A DNA stretch of 64,000 bases from Prevotella sp. (GTDB taxonomy: Bacteria; Bacteroidota; Bacteroidia; Bacteroidales; Bacteroidaceae), in NCBI GenBank assembly GCA_017557185.1, contig JAFZAP010000096.1:1-64000 (forward strand). Reading direction: 5' to 3'. Below are positions 8,645-17,899 of the stretch, one piece after another (the first letter of the stretch is position 1; each line of letters opens with the position of its first letter). The notes below the pieces were generated by a model. The model was not told the origin of the DNA and made no database searches. It saw nothing but the letters and a program-made list of their open reading frames with translations. The position numbers and the translations under genes are program-made.

Positions 8645-9883
8645 ATGGCAAGAGTTCTTATGATTGGCGCCGGTGGCGTCGCTACGGTTGCTGCGTATAA
8701 GATTGCGCAGAACCCCGATGTGTTCACGGAGTTTATGATTGCAAGCCGCCGCAAGGCAAAGTGCGACGCACTCGTTGAGGCTATCCACAAGAAGGGATAC
8801 ACGATGCCTATCAAGACGGCGCAGGTCGATGCCGACGATGTGGAACAGCTCAAGGCTCTCTTCTCTGACTATAAGCCCGAGCTCGTCATCAACCTCGCAC
8901 TGCCTTATCAGGATCTCACCATTATGGAAGCCTGCCTGGCATGTGGCTGCAGCTATCTTGACACTGCTAACTATGAACCGAAGGACGAAGCGCACTTCGA
9001 ATATTCCTGGCAGTGGGCGTATCGCGAGCGCTTTCGCGAGGCTGGGCTGACGGCCATTCTCGGCTGCGGCTTCGACCCGGGTGTCACCAGCATCTTCACC
9101 GCCTATGCCGCCAAGCACCACTTCAAGGAGATACAGTATCTCGACATCGTCGACTGCAACGCCGGTGACCACCACAAGGCGTTCGCCACGAATTTCAACC
9201 CAGAGATCAACATCCGTGAGATCACGCAGAAGGGACTCTACTGGGAGAATGGACAGTGGGTGGAGACTGAGCCGCTGGAAATCCACAAGGACCTGACCTA
9301 TCCTGGCATCGGACCGCGCGATAGCTACCTGTTGCATCACGAGGAGATAGAGTCGTTGGTCATCAACTACCCCACCATCAAGCGTGCCCGCTTCTGGATG
9401 ACCTTCGGCCAGCAGTATCTGAAGCACCTGGAGGTAATCCAGAACATCGGCATGAGCCGCATCGACGAAGTGGAATACGAGGCTCCGCTCGCCGACGGCA
9501 CCGGCACTGCACGTGTGAAGATTGTACCGCTGCAGTTCCTCAAGGCTGTGCTGCCTAACCCGCAGGACCTCGGCGAAAACTACGAGGGCGAGACCTCAAT
9601 CGGCTGCCGCATCCGCGGTATCGGCAACGATGGCAAGGAGCACACCTACTACGTCTATAACAACTGCTCGCATCGCGCTGCCTACGAGGAGACGGGCATG
9701 CAGGGCGTCTCTTACACCACTGGCGTTCCCGCAATGATTGGCGCCATGATGTTCTGCAAGGGCATCTGGAAGAAGCCGGGTGTCTACAACGTTGAGGAGT
9801 TCGATCCCGATCCGTTCATGGAACAACTCAACAAGCAGGGTCTCCCCTGGCACGAAATCCACGACGGCGATCTCGAACTGTAA
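8645..9883 (+). CDS. Carboxynorspermidine dehydrogenase (saccharopine dehydrogenase family)
   Basis: Makes carboxynorspermidine or carboxyspermidine by reductive condensation of a diamine with aspartate semialdehyde, the alternative polyamine route of gut Bacteroidota. The 412-aa protein begins with a Rossmann loop (VLMIGAGGV, residues 4-12) and keeps the family's conserved LDTANYEPKDEAHFEYSW, GCGFDPGVTSIF and YVYNNCSHRAAYEETG stretches. ATG 8645 is preferred: the in-frame TTG 54 bp upstream is within the promoter. The decarboxylase partner is not in the window. A strong hairpin terminator follows. Confidence 0.85.
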   Translation: MARVLMIGAGGVATVAAYKIAQNPDVFTEFMIASRRKAKCDALVEAIHKKGYTMPIKTAQVDADDVEQLKALFSDYKPELVINLALPYQDLTIMEACLACGCSYLDTANYEPKDEAHFEYSWQWAYRERFREAGLTAILGCGFDPGVTSIFTAYAAKHHFKEIQYLDIVDCNAGDHHKAFATNFNPEINIREITQKGLYWENGQWVETEPLEIHKDLTYPGIGPRDSYLLHHEEIESLVINYPTIKRARFWMTFGQQYLKHLEVIQNIGMSRIDEVEYEAPLADGTGTARVKIVPLQFLKAVLPNPQDLGENYEGETSIGCRIRGIGNDGKEHTYYVYNNCSHRAAYEETGMQGVSYTTGVPAMIGAMMFCKGIWKKPGVYNVEEFDPDPFMEQLNKQGLPWHEIHDGDLEL

Positions 9884-9910
9884 TAAGTGGAAGGGCTTAA
9901 AGGGTTTAAA

Positions 9911-9940
9911 GGTGGGCGAAGGTTTGTTCCTTCGCCCACC
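9911..9940. terminator. Bidirectional rho-independent terminator
   Basis: A perfect 12-bp stem (GGTGGGCGAAGG / CCTTCGCCCACC) with a 6-nt loop, followed by TTTTG on the plus strand. It separates convergent genes ending at 9883 and 9964. Confidence 0.85.
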
Positions 9941-9963
9941 TTTTGTTTCAGTCCTTACGCTTA

Positions 9964-11475
9964 TTAGTCGTTCTTTGGGTTCTCCATGATTTTCAGCAGT
10001 TCCTCGCGATAGCCGTGAGGGTCGAAACTCAGTCCTTTTTTCACTAGTTTCTTCGCCATCTCGATGCTGGCATCACCCTTGTAGGGCGAGTCGCGGAGTA
10101 TCATGCCGTAGGCGGCTACGCCGGCAGCGAAGTAGAAGTCGTCTGGACGTTCGTACTTCTCGAAGATTCTTCCTGCGTTCATGTTCAGTTGCAGGGGGCG
10201 GCTTGGGCTGTCGAGCGTCTTTTTATAGCGGAAGTCAAAGGTGAAGAAAGGCTGGTTGGCGAATCCTTCCTGTTTGTCGTCTTTGAGCACGATTTCGTAA
10301 AGAGCGGTGATGGTCTGCCCTGCGCCGATCTCGCCGGCATCCTTCTTATCGTTCTCGAAGTCTTCACGGTTCATCACTCGGTTTTCGTAGCCGATGAGGC
10401 GATACTCGCTGACGACATCAGGGTTGAAACTGACCTGGCACTTGGCGTCGTTGGCCACGCTGACGAACTGGCTGCGCTCGTGTACGAAGACCTTCATCAA
10501 TTCGTTCTCGCAGTCGATGTAGTGATAGGTGCCGTTGCCTGAATTGCTGATCTTTTCCATCATGGCATCGTTGAGATTGCCTAACCCGAAGCCCAGACAG
10601 GTCATGTAGATGCCTTTGCGGGCGTAACTCTCTACCATCTCCACCAGATCATCCGTGTTGGTGACGCCAACGTTGAAGTCGCCGTCGGTGCCCATGATGA
10701 CCCGGTTGTTGCACTTGGGGTCGTAGTTCGCCAAAGCCTCTTCGTAGGCCATCTTCAATGCCTTGCCGCCTGCCGTGCATCCATCGGCATTCAGCTTGCT
10801 GATGGCTTTCTTGATCTTATCCGCGTTACGGATAGTAGTCGATTCCAACAGCTTTTTCACCTCGCCGCTGTAGGTGATGAGCGAGATGCGGTCATCGGGA
10901 TTCAGTTGGTAGAGAAGTTCCGTCAGTCCTTTCTTCAACAAATCCAGTTTGTCGCTGCTGGCCATCGAACCTGACACATCGACGAGAAACACGAAGTTGG
11001 CGCGCGGCATTTCGGAAGCAGCCAACTCTCTTCCCTTGATGCCCAGTCGCAGCAGATGATGACTGGGGTTCCAGGGGCAGTCGCCCACCTCGGCATTGAT
11101 GGCCACGCTTTCATCACCCTTCGGCCAGGCATAGTTGAACGTGAAATAGTTGAGGAATTCCTCGATGCGCACGCTGGAAGGTGCGATATCGTAACCACTG
11201 GCCAGGTAGCGTCGCATGATGGCGTATGAGGCGCCGTCGGCATCGACGGAGAAAGTGGAAGCGGGTTCTTCCGATGTCTTCACAAATGGGTTGTCGGTGA
11301 ACTCGTCAAACTTGTCGCCCCCGCCTTCCGGCATTTCTATCATGCCGTTATCGGCCAAAGAGTACATGTTGTAACCCTCGTATGAAACATCTTCGCCAGC
11401 TGTCGAGCACCCCACGACGAACAGGGTAGTGGCAGCTAGGCCAACACTCAGAAAATTCTTTTTCATTGTTCTCAT
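9964..11475 (-). CDS. VWA-domain lipoprotein (YfbK-like)
   Basis: A 503-aa outer-envelope lipoprotein: a lipobox cysteine sits at residue 23 (LFVVGCS). A conserved 'von Willebrand factor N-terminal' region (residues about 65-150, with FSVDADGASYA and RIEEFLNYF) precedes a VWA domain with an intact MIDAS (D166-V-S168-G-S170, later TDGDFNVG), which binds metal and mediates protein contacts. The C-terminal third matches the DUF3520 segment of YfbK-like proteins (FAAGVAAYGMILRDSPYKGD). Role unknown; homologues are widespread in Bacteroidota. M4 at 11466 is an equally likely start. No clear promoter was found upstream. Confidence 0.8.
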   Translation of the reverse strand: MRTMKKNFLSVGLAATTLFVVGCSTAGEDVSYEGYNMYSLADNGMIEMPEGGGDKFDEFTDNPFVKTSEEPASTFSVDADGASYAIMRRYLASGYDIAPSSVRIEEFLNYFTFNYAWPKGDESVAINAEVGDCPWNPSHHLLRLGIKGRELAASEMPRANFVFLVDVSGSMASSDKLDLLKKGLTELLYQLNPDDRISLITYSGEVKKLLESTTIRNADKIKKAISKLNADGCTAGGKALKMAYEEALANYDPKCNNRVIMGTDGDFNVGVTNTDDLVEMVESYARKGIYMTCLGFGLGNLNDAMMEKISNSGNGTYHYIDCENELMKVFVHERSQFVSVANDAKCQVSFNPDVVSEYRLIGYENRVMNREDFENDKKDAGEIGAGQTITALYEIVLKDDKQEGFANQPFFTFDFRYKKTLDSPSRPLQLNMNAGRIFEKYERPDDFYFAAGVAAYGMILRDSPYKGDASIEMAKKLVKKGLSFDPHGYREELLKIMENPKND

Positions 11476-11607
11476 TGCTTTTATTGTTTAACAAATTATG
11501 TTCTGTCTAGAAAACAGCCGACGACGGCAAATCTTGCATGTGTGCAGATTAAAAAGTGTTAATGAAACTGAACCTGTGAATGACAAGTAAAAATATATCA
11601 GAAATAA

Positions 11608-11639
11608 TTTTGCAGGACCATATAATTATTGTATCTTTG
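11608..11639 (+). promoter_or_regulatory. recA promoter
   Basis: TTTTG at 11608-11612 and TATCTTTG at 11632-11639 have 19-bp spacing, 32 bp ahead of the ATG. I saw no convincing LexA-type palindrome. Confidence 0.6.
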
Positions 11640-11671
11640 CAGAAGGTTTAACTATCAAAATACAGAGTAAT

Positions 11672-12703
11672 ATGGCAAAGAAAGAGAATGAGGGCGAGGT
11701 CCTGAATCCGCAGCAGGAAAAGCTGAAAGCCTTGCAGGCTGCTATGTCGAAAATCGAGAAGGATTTCGGCAAAGGCAGTATCATGCGCATGGGCGACGAG
11801 AACATACAAAACGTAGAAGTAATACCCACTGGCTCCATCGGATTGAACGCTGCACTCGGCGTAGGCGGCTACCCCAAGGGCCGCATCATCGAAATCTACG
11901 GACCCGAGTCGAGCGGTAAGACCACGCTCGCCATCCACGCTATCGCTGAGACACAGAAGCAGGGCGGCATCGCAGCATTCATCGATGCCGAGCACGCCTT
12001 CGACCGCTTTTATGCCCAGAAGCTTGGCGTCGACATCAACAGCCTTCTGATTTCACAGCCCGATAACGGCGAGCAGGCACTCGAGATTGCCGACCAGCTC
12101 ATTCGTTCGGCAGCGATTGATATCATCGTCATCGACTCCGTCGCAGCGCTCACACCGAAGAAGGAAATCGAAGGCGATATGGGCGACTCAGCCGTAGGCC
12201 TGCATGCCCGTCTGATGAGCCAGGCATTGCGTAAGCTTACGTCGACCATCGCCAAGACCAACACCTCCTGTATCTTTATCAACCAGCTGCGTGAGAAGAT
12301 CGGTGTGATGTTCGGCAACCCCGAGACCACGACTGGTGGTAACGCCCTGAAGTTTTACGCTTCCGTGCGCCTCGACATCCGCAAGGTGACGACGCTGAAG
12401 GACGGCGACCAGCCCATCGGCAACCAGGTGCGTGTGAAGGTGGTGAAGAATAAGGTGGCACCGCCCTTCCGCAAGGCAGAGTTCGAAATTACCTTTGGCG
12501 AAGGCATCTCGAAGGTTGGAGAACTCCTCGACCTCGGCGTAGAGTATGGCCTCATCAAGAAATCGGGATCGTGGTTCAGCTATCAAGATTCGAAGCTTGG
12601 ACAGGGCCGCGATGCCGTGAAAGCTATCCTCAAGGACAACCCCGAACTCTGCGAGGAGCTCGAGGCAAAGATTATGGAAGCCATCCGTGACCATCAGGAA
12701 TAA
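11672..12703 (+). CDS. recA: Recombinase A
   Basis: The ATP-dependent strand-exchange protein of homologous recombination and the SOS co-protease. The 343-aa length is typical. The Walker A loop GPESSGKT is at residues 77-84, Walker B is in [11 protein letters not shown], and the L2-region motif [18 protein letters not shown] is intact. The sirtuin gene starts 21 bp after the stop, so they are probably co-transcribed from the recA promoter. Confidence 0.98.
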   Translation: MAKKENEGEVLNPQQEKLKALQAAMSKIEKDFGKGSIMRMGDENIQNVEVIPTGSIGLNAALGVGGYPKGRIIEIYGPESSGKTTLAIHAIAETQKQGGIAAFIDAEHAFDRFYAQKLGVDINSLLISQPDNGEQALEIADQLIRSAAIDIIVIDSVAALTPKKEIEGDMGDSAVGLHARLMSQALRKLTSTIAKTNTSCIFINQLREKIGVMFGNPETTTGGNALKFYASVRLDIRKVTTLKDGDQPIGNQVRVKVVKNKVAPPFRKAEFEITFGEGISKVGELLDLGVEYGLIKKSGSWFSYQDSKLGQGRDAVKAILKDNPELCEELEAKIMEAIRDHQE

Positions 12704-12724
12704 CGTACAACAAAAAATACCCCA

Positions 12725-13420
12725 ATGAAAAAAATCGTATTTCTGACAGGTGCCGGCATGTCGGTAGAGAGCGGATTCAAGACCTTCCGCGGTGCCGGCG
12801 GACTCTGGGAAGACTACCCAGTAGAGCAAGTGGCGAGCCACGAAGGTTGGCTCATGGACCCCAACCTCGTAAACAGCTTCTACAACCGACTTCGCAGGAA
12901 GCTTTACGATGCACAGCCCAACGACGGACATCGTCTTATCGCAGAGTTGGAGGACCGCTATGATGTGACGGTTGTCACGCAGAACGTTGACAACCTGCAC
13001 GAGAAAGCAGGCTCTACACACATTATCCACCTGCACGGCGAGCTCACGAAGGTGTGTTCTTCGCGCGACCAGTTCGATGAGCGCTATGTGCGCGAGCTCG
13101 GTCCTGACGATCCCGATGTCGTGGAAGGCGAGAAAGCCGGCGACGGCTCGTTGCTTCGTCCGTTCATCGTGTTCTTCGGCGAGAGTGTGCCCATGATTTC
13201 ACCCGCTGCTGAAGCCGTTGGCGAAGCTGATGTGTTCGTCATCATCGGCACCTCGCTCAACGTCTATCCTGCTGCAGGACTCGCCCATTATGTGCGGCCC
13301 GGCACGCCTATCTTCCTCATCGATCCCGACGATGTGTCGATTACCCACATCCCGAATCTCACCCACATCCGCAAGGGAGCCAGCGAGGGCATGCGCCAGC
13401 TCGTCACAATGTTGCCGTAG
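12725..13420 (+). CDS. cobB: NAD-dependent protein deacylase of the Sir2 family
   Basis: A 231-aa sirtuin that removes acetyl or longer acyl groups from lysines using NAD. Seen: the NAD loop GAGMSVESG (residues 9-17), FRG/GLW, TQNVDNLH, the catalytic histidine in LHGE, and GTSLNVYPA. The structural zinc cysteines are missing: only one cysteine (VCSSRD) lies in the region that normally has two CxxC pairs, a state I recall in other Bacteroidota homologues. It follows recA by 21 bp and precedes a strong terminator. Substrates unknown. Confidence 0.85.
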   Translation: MKKIVFLTGAGMSVESGFKTFRGAGGLWEDYPVEQVASHEGWLMDPNLVNSFYNRLRRKLYDAQPNDGHRLIAELEDRYDVTVVTQNVDNLHEKAGSTHIIHLHGELTKVCSSRDQFDERYVRELGPDDPDVVEGEKAGDGSLLRPFIVFFGESVPMISPAAEAVGEADVFVIIGTSLNVYPAAGLAHYVRPGTPIFLIDPDDVSITHIPNLTHIRKGASEGMRQLVTMLP

Positions 13421-13462
13421 CCGATTGCTTCCTGCAATCCGTTCGCAGCATCCAACAAAAGC

Positions 13463-13496
13463 AACTCCCACCCAGCCTCGAGGCCAGGTGGGAGTT
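13463..13496 (+). terminator. Terminator after the sirtuin gene
   Basis: AACTCCCACC (13463-13472) pairs with GGTGGGAGTT (13487-13496); the loop contains a further small palindrome (CCTCGAGG), and CTTAAA follows. Confidence 0.7.
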
Positions 13497-13562
13497 CTTA
13501 AATGTTTAAATTGTTAATTGCAGAACGAAATAGCAAACTCGTTTGAATTATTCTGACGTCAT

Positions 13563-15128
13563 CTATTCTAGTGGCAGATAATATAGGCGCTCGTCGTTAC
13601 TAAGGAATAGCTTGCCTCCTGCAATTCCTACTCTGCGTATAGGAATTGTCAGCTTAATCTCAGGTATGCCCTGAAGAGATACCAGCCATATATCTTGTGC
13701 ACTACTGGACGCAGAATACACACACATTCTATCTCCAACCATGCAAATAGGCCAATAGAGAGAATGAGCAGGGAAACTGGTAGAAATTCTTAGTTCTTTG
13801 TCAACAAGGAAAATGTCACCTTTTTCCGTTATTACTGGAAAGTGAAAACCATCCGATGCAATAACTTCAAACATGTTCTTCAGACGATAGTGTGCATAAA
13901 CAGGCTGGGTAACTATCGACCTTAACCGACCGTGTTCATTCACATCCCAAGGAGAGATGGTCACAGTGGAATCGTTGAGTTCGTGCTTATAGGCCAGTCC
14001 GTCATCAAAGAGCATGAATGCGCCGTCAGGATTGAGTAAGGCATCTTCCACCATATCTTTTTTCAAACTCAGCATATTCATGTAATGACAGTTTCCCGTA
14101 CGTTTGTCAAAGGCAGCTATAAACGGACGTCCCATCTTTATACGTTGCCGTCCATCCTTGAAGCCAAAACCCAGATTAAACATGTATAGTGTACTATCAT
14201 TATCAACAAGTCGGGAGAAAGCCGATGTCCTTGAGGGAAAGTCATAACTCCATACGGTATTCATACTACGATCAAGGCAGGCCACACATTCGCGGTCGGC
14301 AAAGAAATAGTGCGAGTCATCCTGAACCACGTTAGAGTGTAGCTGATTGATTACGTTCGGGCTGACATATCCTATGGGATAAGCCGCTAAGCCGGTCGTC
14401 ATAGCACCAGCCATAGCCATAGCACCCATTGCCAATCCCTTGAGGATAGCACCCTTTACATCAGATACTCCTGTTTTTGCTTTGTAGACACCGACTTCGC
14501 CTGTACGAATATTCAGACGATTCAAGTCGTCTGCAACTATGAGCCAATGGGCAGAGTCCTCGCGTATGACATGGTTCCATCCCCAGTTCTTGTCATGTGG
14601 CAGGCTGATGGTCCACAACTGTTTTCCCGTGTTCAGATCATACCCGCTCAACTTGCTCGACCTAGCCCCGGAATAACCAAGTACGACATGGGTTGAGTCA
14701 TCAAACTGAACAGGGACGAACTTACCTTGCCAGCGAACGTTACCCGTTGTGGAATCAAGCATGCTGACCTTGTTCCCCGTGGTAACAACTACTCCAGACT
14801 TCGTACAACTGATTGATGAATTGCTGTAATCAAAAGGTGATGTCCACAGCAACTTGGACTCTTTCAAACTAAATGCGCCTATCTCTCCTTTGAATTTCAA
14901 CCATTTCCCGCTTTTCGTAGTAGCTCGGAACTTCAGCAACAGATAATCAAGTTCAGGATCGATGACAACACCTTCTATCCTACGGTCAAACGACTGACTT
15001 TCGGCCATCACAGCCGCACCGTCGATAGTCTGACCGACGGAATCTTTCTCGATGTTGTCCGCCTTCGACGATAAACTCACTACAAGCAATACTGAAAAGA
15101 ACAGATAGTTCTTGAAATCAAACTTCAT
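13563..15128 (-). CDS. PQQ-like beta-propeller protein, exported
   Basis: A 521-aa protein with an N-terminal signal peptide (FFSVLLVVSLSSKA) and several short repeats of the PQQ/YVTN type (FSLKESKLLWTS, LDSTTGNVRWQG, YDLNTGKQLWTI, FDKRTGNCHYMN), which fold as a beta-propeller. A Gly/Ala/Met-rich stretch near residue 240 (AMGAMAMAGAMTTGLAAYP) is unusual and may be membrane-active or a flexible loop. No enzyme motif was seen. ATG 15128 is preferred over the in-frame TTG at 15146 because AAAAAAGGA precedes it. Codon and base composition are more AT-rich than the neighbours, which may mean recent gain. Confidence 0.6.
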   Translation of the reverse strand: MKFDFKNYLFFSVLLVVSLSSKADNIEKDSVGQTIDGAAVMAESQSFDRRIEGVVIDPELDYLLLKFRATTKSGKWLKFKGEIGAFSLKESKLLWTSPFDYSNSSISCTKSGVVVTTGNKVSMLDSTTGNVRWQGKFVPVQFDDSTHVVLGYSGARSSKLSGYDLNTGKQLWTISLPHDKNWGWNHVIREDSAHWLIVADDLNRLNIRTGEVGVYKAKTGVSDVKGAILKGLAMGAMAMAGAMTTGLAAYPIGYVSPNVINQLHSNVVQDDSHYFFADRECVACLDRSMNTVWSYDFPSRTSAFSRLVDNDSTLYMFNLGFGFKDGRQRIKMGRPFIAAFDKRTGNCHYMNMLSLKKDMVEDALLNPDGAFMLFDDGLAYKHELNDSTVTISPWDVNEHGRLRSIVTQPVYAHYRLKNMFEVIASDGFHFPVITEKGDIFLVDKELRISTSFPAHSLYWPICMVGDRMCVYSASSSAQDIWLVSLQGIPEIKLTIPIRRVGIAGGKLFLSNDERLYYLPLE

Positions 15129-15154
15129 ATAATATCCTTTTTTCAATTTGCCTG

Positions 15155-15162
15155 CAAAAGTA
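15155..15162 (-). promoter_or_regulatory. -7 element for the beta-propeller gene
   Basis: The minus strand reads TACTTTTG, 26 bp before the ATG. No good -33 element was found. Confidence 0.4.
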
Positions 15163-15268
15163 CAATCTTTATATAGAAATCGTCCCTTTCGGCATCATCT
15201 TTTATACTTTTTTATCCTAAATTCTGCTCTCGCTCAATCACGATTGACTCAAATTCATTCAACAACAA

Positions 15269-15312
15269 ATTTGAGCATTGTCGAGCGTTTTTACGTCTGA
15301 CAATGCTCAAAT
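15269..15312 (-). terminator. Terminator of the HExxH protein gene
   Basis: A perfect 14-bp stem (ATTTGAGCATTGTC at 15269-15282 with its complement at 15299-15312) lies 40 bp after the stop on the minus strand; the trailing T run is weak. Confidence 0.6.
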
Positions 15313-15352
15313 GGTCTTTTCCCTCTCTTAGAGGAGAGTTACAGGTAGGGCT

Positions 15353-17692
15353 TTACTTCACCACAAATTTACGTCCGTTCTGGATATAAATACCCTTTGG
15401 AAGCTCAGAAGAAGAGGATGAAACCTTGCGTCCGCTGAGGTCATAGATGGCAGTTGCCTCCGCTTCCTTCCTTTCAGTGATGGGCTGGGTTTCGATGCCT
15501 GTCACAACATCAAGTGGGATGGAGCCGTAGTAGTAGAGGCGGAAGTTGTCGAAGATGCTCCAATACGAGCTGTTGCCGTTCTTGCAGCGTATGCCAATCT
15601 TCAGCTTACTGCCGTCCTCGGTGAGCTCAGTCGCCACTTCGCAGTCATAGAAGCCCTGCTTGAAGTAGTTGGCAGCCGACTTCATGTCGTTGGGAATGTA
15701 GATAACAGGATCGCCCACAGCCACTTCATCGCCGACACCGAGCTTATTCTCTTGTCCGTAGTCGCAGATGTTATGCACGCGTTCCGAGCGTGAGCCGGCA
15801 TAGAGGAATGTGGAGATGCGCGTCGTGGTGCCGTTGATGTATGCGCGGTAGGCGGTCTCAGCAATACCGGCGCGCTGGAATGCCTGAGCGTGGAGGACAT
15901 AGGTTCCGGCGGGCATGTTTTCAAGCGTCTGGTTGTAGTCGAATGCCACTTCGAAGAACTCACCGCACGAATAGCTCAGCGTGGGTACTCCAAGCCAGCC
16001 TTCGGTATCGTCGAGTCCGGGATTCTTAATGAGCAGCGAGACGTTGAACGGCTGGTCCATATCGGTAGGAGTAGCGTTTGCCAGGAAGTCGAAGACGGCC
16101 TGTCGTGCCTCTTCGACAAGTTCTGCCACCTGTACGGCACTGGTAGCGGTAGCCGACTTGCCTTCTATCTCATCGATGATGTTGTCGAGCTTCGCGTCGG
16201 TGCCTTCGGTATCCTCGGTATGTGGCACACTGCGCAGGCCTCGCAGCTGGCTCAGAATATCGGCCACCTGTTTGCGGAAGGCACCCATACCGACGTTGTC
16301 AACCTCGGCGGCCTGTTCAGCGGTGAGGATGAGCCATCGCTGCGTGGTGGCATTGTTGGAGATGTTGAAAGTCTCTGTGGCTACCCTGCCGTTTGCGGCT
16401 GCCGAGAGTGCGCGTGGGTTGCGTGATGCATGGTGCAGCAGCCAGTAGCCGCGTGGGTTGGGTTCGTCGGTGTGTGTATCGGCAGCGTCGATGCGTGCCT
16501 TCATCACGTGGAAGTCGGTATTGCCGGAGGTGGTGGCAATCGTCTTCGCGGTGCTGCCGGTCATATAAAGGTAATTACCCGTCTTGGCATTGTGCAACTG
16601 GTAGAACTGATTGGTTGGCGTGAACGTGATGTACCAGGCTGCGTCGTCACGTGTGGTGAGGTCGGCCAGAGCTATCTCCTTCCATGAGAGCGTGCCGTCT
16701 TCGTTCTCCACGAGATAAGAGGTGTAGAAGCCGCGATCCTCGTTCTCGTTCTTCAGGTAGTACTTCACGTCGTCTTCCACATTGATGGCGTAATAAGGTT
16801 CGGCAAAGTGTTTGTCGGTGTGTTCCAGACCGTCCTCGCCTAATGCTTGACAGATGAGTCCGTTACCGATGTAGAGGACGTCAGTACCGTTGTCTTCGTG
16901 TGCACCGTTGATGCCATAGGGCCACATGTGCTGATAGTCGCCGTTGAGTTGCTCGAAATCCTTGTTGTCCCAGAACGACAGCACTTCGGTCACACGGTCG
17001 CCCAGCCAGTAGCCTGACCCGTAGCCGTCGCCGTTCTTGCTCGAACGCAGGTCGTACTTGCTCCACTGCGTTCCTGCCCAAGGGATGACGCCGACACCAT
17101 GCAACAATTCATGTAGGATGGTTCCACATCGCTGGTAGGAGGTGTTCGGGCCGACGCTCATCCAGCCTCCGTAGGAACATTCTGCCGTTGGTGTACCGGA
17201 ATTATAGCCGATGTTGGTTGTGAAGTCCTTGATCTCAGTCAGATTGTTCCACCATTCGACGGCCGTCTCTGCAGCAGCCTTGATGCGGTTGGAATTATCG
17301 TCACCGCTCGTGCGCATAGAAAGTTTTACCTCCCCTTTCGGAATGGTATAGAACTTGATGACATCGCCATAGAGGGCATCGCCGCTCTTGGTCTTCACGT
17401 AGGCACGCATATAATACTTGGTGGCTGGGGTGAGGTCTTTCAGCCAGTAGATGCGCCCGTTGTTCGTCAGGAAGCTCTTCGTCGTCTGGTCGTCGACAGT
17501 GGGTTCAGCCTTCTCGGTGCTGTAGCAGAATCCCTGCTCGGCAATCTGCGAGGATGAGAGTCCCGTGACGGTCATACGTCCGAATGCCATTGTAGCTCCG
17601 CGTGCAAAGCGTTTGTCGGTCGTTACAGTCTGAGCTGTAGCGGCGACGGTGGTCACCACGAGCATCAGTACCATGAGTAGAAACTTCTTCAT
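15353..17692 (-). CDS. Secreted HExxH metalloprotease-like protein with sorting tail
   Basis: A 779-aa exported protein. Residues 1-20 are a signal peptide; residues 22-118 form a fibronectin-III-like domain (GFCYSTEKAEPT, LTPATKYYMRAYVKTKSG). The protease-like segment carries HELLHGVGVIPW: H194, E195 and H198 match the zinc site and G201 the metzincin turn, but the third ligand position (204) is proline. A ricin/lectin-like segment (LHNAKTGNYLYMTG) follows near residue 360, then an alpha-helical part and a C-terminal jelly-roll-like domain. The last 40 residues (IYDLSGRKV...LPKGIYIQNGRKFVVK) are the standard Prevotella-type type IX sorting tail. Probably a surface or secreted enzyme; activity is uncertain. 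Confidence 0.7.
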   Translation of the reverse strand: MKKFLLMVLMLVVTTVAATAQTVTTDKRFARGATMAFGRMTVTGLSSSQIAEQGFCYSTEKAEPTVDDQTTKSFLTNNGRIYWLKDLTPATKYYMRAYVKTKSGDALYGDVIKFYTIPKGEVKLSMRTSGDDNSNRIKAAAETAVEWWNNLTEIKDFTTNIGYNSGTPTAECSYGGWMSVGPNTSYQRCGTILHELLHGVGVIPWAGTQWSKYDLRSSKNGDGYGSGYWLGDRVTEVLSFWDNKDFEQLNGDYQHMWPYGINGAHEDNGTDVLYIGNGLICQALGEDGLEHTDKHFAEPYYAINVEDDVKYYLKNENEDRGFYTSYLVENEDGTLSWKEIALADLTTRDDAAWYITFTPTNQFYQLHNAKTGNYLYMTGSTAKTIATTSGNTDFHVMKARIDAADTHTDEPNPRGYWLLHHASRNPRALSAAANGRVATETFNISNNATTQRWLILTAEQAAEVDNVGMGAFRKQVADILSQLRGLRSVPHTEDTEGTDAKLDNIIDEIEGKSATATSAVQVAELVEEARQAVFDFLANATPTDMDQPFNVSLLIKNPGLDDTEGWLGVPTLSYSCGEFFEVAFDYNQTLENMPAGTYVLHAQAFQRAGIAETAYRAYINGTTTRISTFLYAGSRSERVHNICDYGQENKLGVGDEVAVGDPVIYIPNDMKSAANYFKQGFYDCEVATELTEDGSKLKIGIRCKNGNSSYWSIFDNFRLYYYGSIPLDVVTGIETQPITERKEAEATAIYDLSGRKVSSSSSELPKGIYIQNGRKFVVK

Positions 17693-17744
17693 ATTCTTCG
17701 AGTTTTTGATTATTTGTTATTCGATTAGCTGTAATAGACGGCAA

Positions 17745-17752
17745 CAAAGTTA
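17745..17752 (-). promoter_or_regulatory. -7 element for the HExxH protein gene
   Basis: The minus strand reads TAACTTTG, about 52 bp before the ATG. No clear -33 match was seen. Confidence 0.4.
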
Positions 17753-17836
17753 ATGATTTTCCTACAATTGACGAAATAAAACCGCATTTTTCGTGAGGAT
17801 TTCCCCCAAAATGGCATAAATGACGAGCATCTATAC

Positions 17837-17871
17837 AAAAAAACAGCCCTCCGGTGAATGCCGGAAGGCTG
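17837..17871 (-). terminator. Rho-independent terminator after the DUF3332 gene
   Basis: On the minus strand CAGCCTTCCGG pairs with CCGGAGGGCTG and seven T follow (plus-strand 17837-17843). Confidence 0.85.
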
Positions 17872-17899
17872 CTCTCCTTTATCGATAATGAAAACCGTA

